The position numbers were made by a program, and so were the translations under genes. Positions 63,012 through 64,000 of a stretch of DNA of 64,000 bases are shown here, one piece after another; the first letter of the stretch is position 1, and every line of letters starts with the position of its first letter. The notes beneath the pieces were generated by a model that was not told the DNA's origin, searched no databases, and was given only the letters and a program-made list of their open reading frames with translations. Source of the DNA: JBLZUR01 sp048565625 (GTDB lineage Bacteria; Pseudomonadota; Alphaproteobacteria; Sphingomonadales; Sphingomonadaceae); contig NZ_JBLZUR010000001.1 in the NCBI RefSeq assembly GCF_048565625.1, positions 124,001-188,000 on the forward strand. Reading direction: 5' to 3'.

Positions 63012-63368
63012 TCAGTTCTTGCGAAGCTCGACGATGTCGTGCTTGGCAGGCGTGCCGTCGGCGACGGACACGTGCGCGAAGTGATCGTCAAAGATATGGT
63101 CGATTGTCACATGGCCGACGAGCTGGCGGTGATAGGTCGGCGCCACGCCCTTGGACGGACCCGGATGGGTCACGACGCGATAGACCTCGAGCTTCTGGCC
63201 GACCTCGGCGCCATCGGCCTTGCCGATGCAGACGACCGTGCCGTTGCTGCCCGTGTCGACGATCGAGCCGCGCATGAACAGGCTGTGCCCGATGCCCTGG
63301 GCCATAGCGGGGACGGCAGCAAGCATCGAAATGCCGGCAAGCGCGACCATGAGAGTTTTTCTGACCAT
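63012..63368 (-). CDS. Small secreted protein, family unknown (paralogue 2)
   Basis: 118 residues: signal MVRKTLMVALAGISMLAAVPAMA, then QGIGHSLFMRGSIVDTG, CIGKADGAEVGQKLEVYR and LVGHVTIDHIFDDHFAHVSVADG. Paralogue of the 54244 gene with a longer loop. AAGGAGG sits six bases before ATG 63368, so the GTG at 63374 is not used. Function unknown. Confidence 0.75.
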   Translation of the reverse strand: MVRKTLMVALAGISMLAAVPAMAQGIGHSLFMRGSIVDTGSNGTVVCIGKADGAEVGQKLEVYRVVTHPGPSKGVAPTYHRQLVGHVTIDHIFDDHFAHVSVADGTPAKHDIVELRKN

Positions 63369-63425
63369 ATTCACCTCCTTGGATGGTAAGCCACCGCCCG
63401 GACTTTGCCGAGGGGAAGAGCGTCT

Positions 63426-63456
63426 CTTCAGGCTTGGGACTACGGTCCCGGGTCCA
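63426..63456 (-). promoter_or_regulatory. MerR-type operator-like site
   Basis: Minus strand TGGACC (63456-63451), palindrome GGGACCGTAGTCCC (63449-63436) and CTGAAG 19 bases after the TGGACC. Same layout as 62882-62912 and 32226-32245. Confidence 0.5.
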
Positions 63457-63463
63457 GCCTCGA

Positions 63464-63471
63464 TATACGTA
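63464..63471 (-). promoter_or_regulatory. TACGTATA promoter-like motif
   Basis: Minus strand CCTCTACGTATATCGAGG, about 95 bases before 63368. Variant of the core seen at 55214 and 55841, placed just upstream of the MerR-like palindrome. Confidence 0.4.
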
Positions 63472-63611
63472 GAGGCCGCAGCCGATCTTCTTCCCCGGGC
63501 CGGATCTTTATTGACGCGGAGTTGACGGAATCAGCCGTCAGCACTTCAAAATCCGCGCGGCGCGAGACTTTGGTTGGCTGCGCCCGCGAAACCCGCTAGA
63601 TATCGAGGCCC

Positions 63612-63974
63612 GTGAAACGCCTGCTCGCCCTCCTGCTCGTCATCGGAGCGCTGTCCGGTCTCTTCGGAGCCCAGATGGCGGCCGCGCACAGCGTGCCGCA
63701 GGCGGCAGGCGCGCCGCTGGCCAAGGGCATGGATGCGGACTGCATGGCGATGATGGCCAAGCAGCAGCCTGCGCCCAGCGAAAAGCCCTGCAAGGGCCTG
63801 ACGCTCGATTGCATCGCCGCGATGGGGTGCGTGATCCCGCTGGTCGCAGCGGACCTGGCAGGCGGCGTTGCGCCTGCGCGTCTCTACGACGCGCCCAGCT
63901 TCTGGACGACCGACACGATATTGACCGGCAAGGCGGTTGCGCCCGAGCCGGATCCTCCCACCAGCCTTGCCTGA
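63612..63974 (+). CDS. Secreted Cys/Met protein, function unknown
   Basis: 120 residues: GTG start after TCGAGGCCC, signal VKRLLALLLVIGALSGLFGAQMAAA, then four Cys in DCMAMMAKQQ, CKGLTLDCIAAMGCVIPL. Not recognised; sphingomonad copper clusters often carry such a protein. It faces away from 63368. Confidence 0.6.
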   Translation: MKRLLALLLVIGALSGLFGAQMAAAHSVPQAAGAPLAKGMDADCMAMMAKQQPAPSEKPCKGLTLDCIAAMGCVIPLVAADLAGGVAPARLYDAPSFWTTDTILTGKAVAPEPDPPTSLA

Positions 63975-64000
63975 TTGAACGAGCACGGGCTGCGCGCATC

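Noticed and set aside
1..64000. CRISPR arrays, tRNA, rRNA, replication origin
   Set aside because: No repeat-spacer pattern, no cloverleaf or rRNA sequence, and no iterons with a replication protein were seen by eye; short tRNAs could be missed.

Overview
The window reads as GC-rich alphaproteobacterial DNA, most likely from a sphingomonad (Sphingomonas, Sphingobium or Novosphingobium type). This rests on codon bias, dense ATGA-type gene overlaps, the paired luxI and tandem luxR genes inside a VirB-type transfer cluster, and the sphingomonad style of the copper genes. The species itself is an inference. It looks like a conjugative plasmid or integrative conjugative element joined to a large metal-resistance region. 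I saw no rRNA, tRNA, CRISPR array, replication gene or intact insertion sequence.

Positions 1-9413 form a transfer and defence segment. It starts with a MobP-type relaxase, then a type IV AbiE toxin-antitoxin pair whose antitoxin carries a frameshift next to a perfect 9-bp operator dyad. Next come a probable toxin-antitoxin-chaperone unit (unknown toxin, XRE antitoxin, SecB-like chaperone, minus strand) and, divergent from it, a three-gene operon of a metallo-beta-lactamase-fold protein, a single-chain E2-E1-JAB ubiquitin-type protein and a four-helix membrane protein. That operon is the most interesting candidate system here.

Positions 9631-22555 (all minus) hold the mating machinery: a TrbM/KikA-like gene, virB1, B2, B3, B4, B5, an EexN-like lipoprotein, B6, a VirB7-like lipoprotein, B8, B9, B10, B11, the coupling protein VirD4 and an LPD7-type accessory protein. 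Positions 22619-25770 hold its likely quorum-sensing control: a phytanoyl-CoA dioxygenase-family gene, a LuxI synthase with a palindromic lux-type box just upstream, and two tandem LuxR regulators. A winged-helix regulator with a 12-bp dyad follows.

From about 26.5 kb the content changes to stress and copper functions. A methyltransferase with an odd C-terminal tail marks a probable junction. A three-gene operon follows (beta-CASP RNase-type MBL protein, AMP/thymidine phosphorylase family, PRPP synthetase family). Next are a FixJ-type regulator, CueR plus a CopA P-type ATPase, copCD, a CnrYXH-like trio (anti-sigma, periplasmic metal sensor, ECF sigma factor), a CopA/CopB multicopper oxidase pair, a DUF305 protein, and a FixL/FixJ oxygen-sensor pair with an extra receiver protein. 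A scar region follows with truncated CorA, a DinJ/YafQ-like toxin-antitoxin pair and an integrase N-terminal remnant.

The right part (46.9-64 kb, mostly minus) has a DUF411 protein, an operon ALDH-ADH-multicopper oxidase-CopB-MFS, two paralogous small secreted proteins, several Met/His-rich secreted proteins, a GH130 enzyme, a Csp1-like copper-storage protein, and an electron-transfer cluster (7-heme cytochrome, cytochrome b-like membrane protein, flavin reductase-ferredoxin fusion) under a MerR regulator. A shared promoter pattern, GAGGGG-N13-TGCGTAT, lies before copCD, the first multicopper oxidase and the DUF411 gene, with a near match before the CnrYXH-like trio. This suggests one ECF copper regulon alongside MerR/CueR control.
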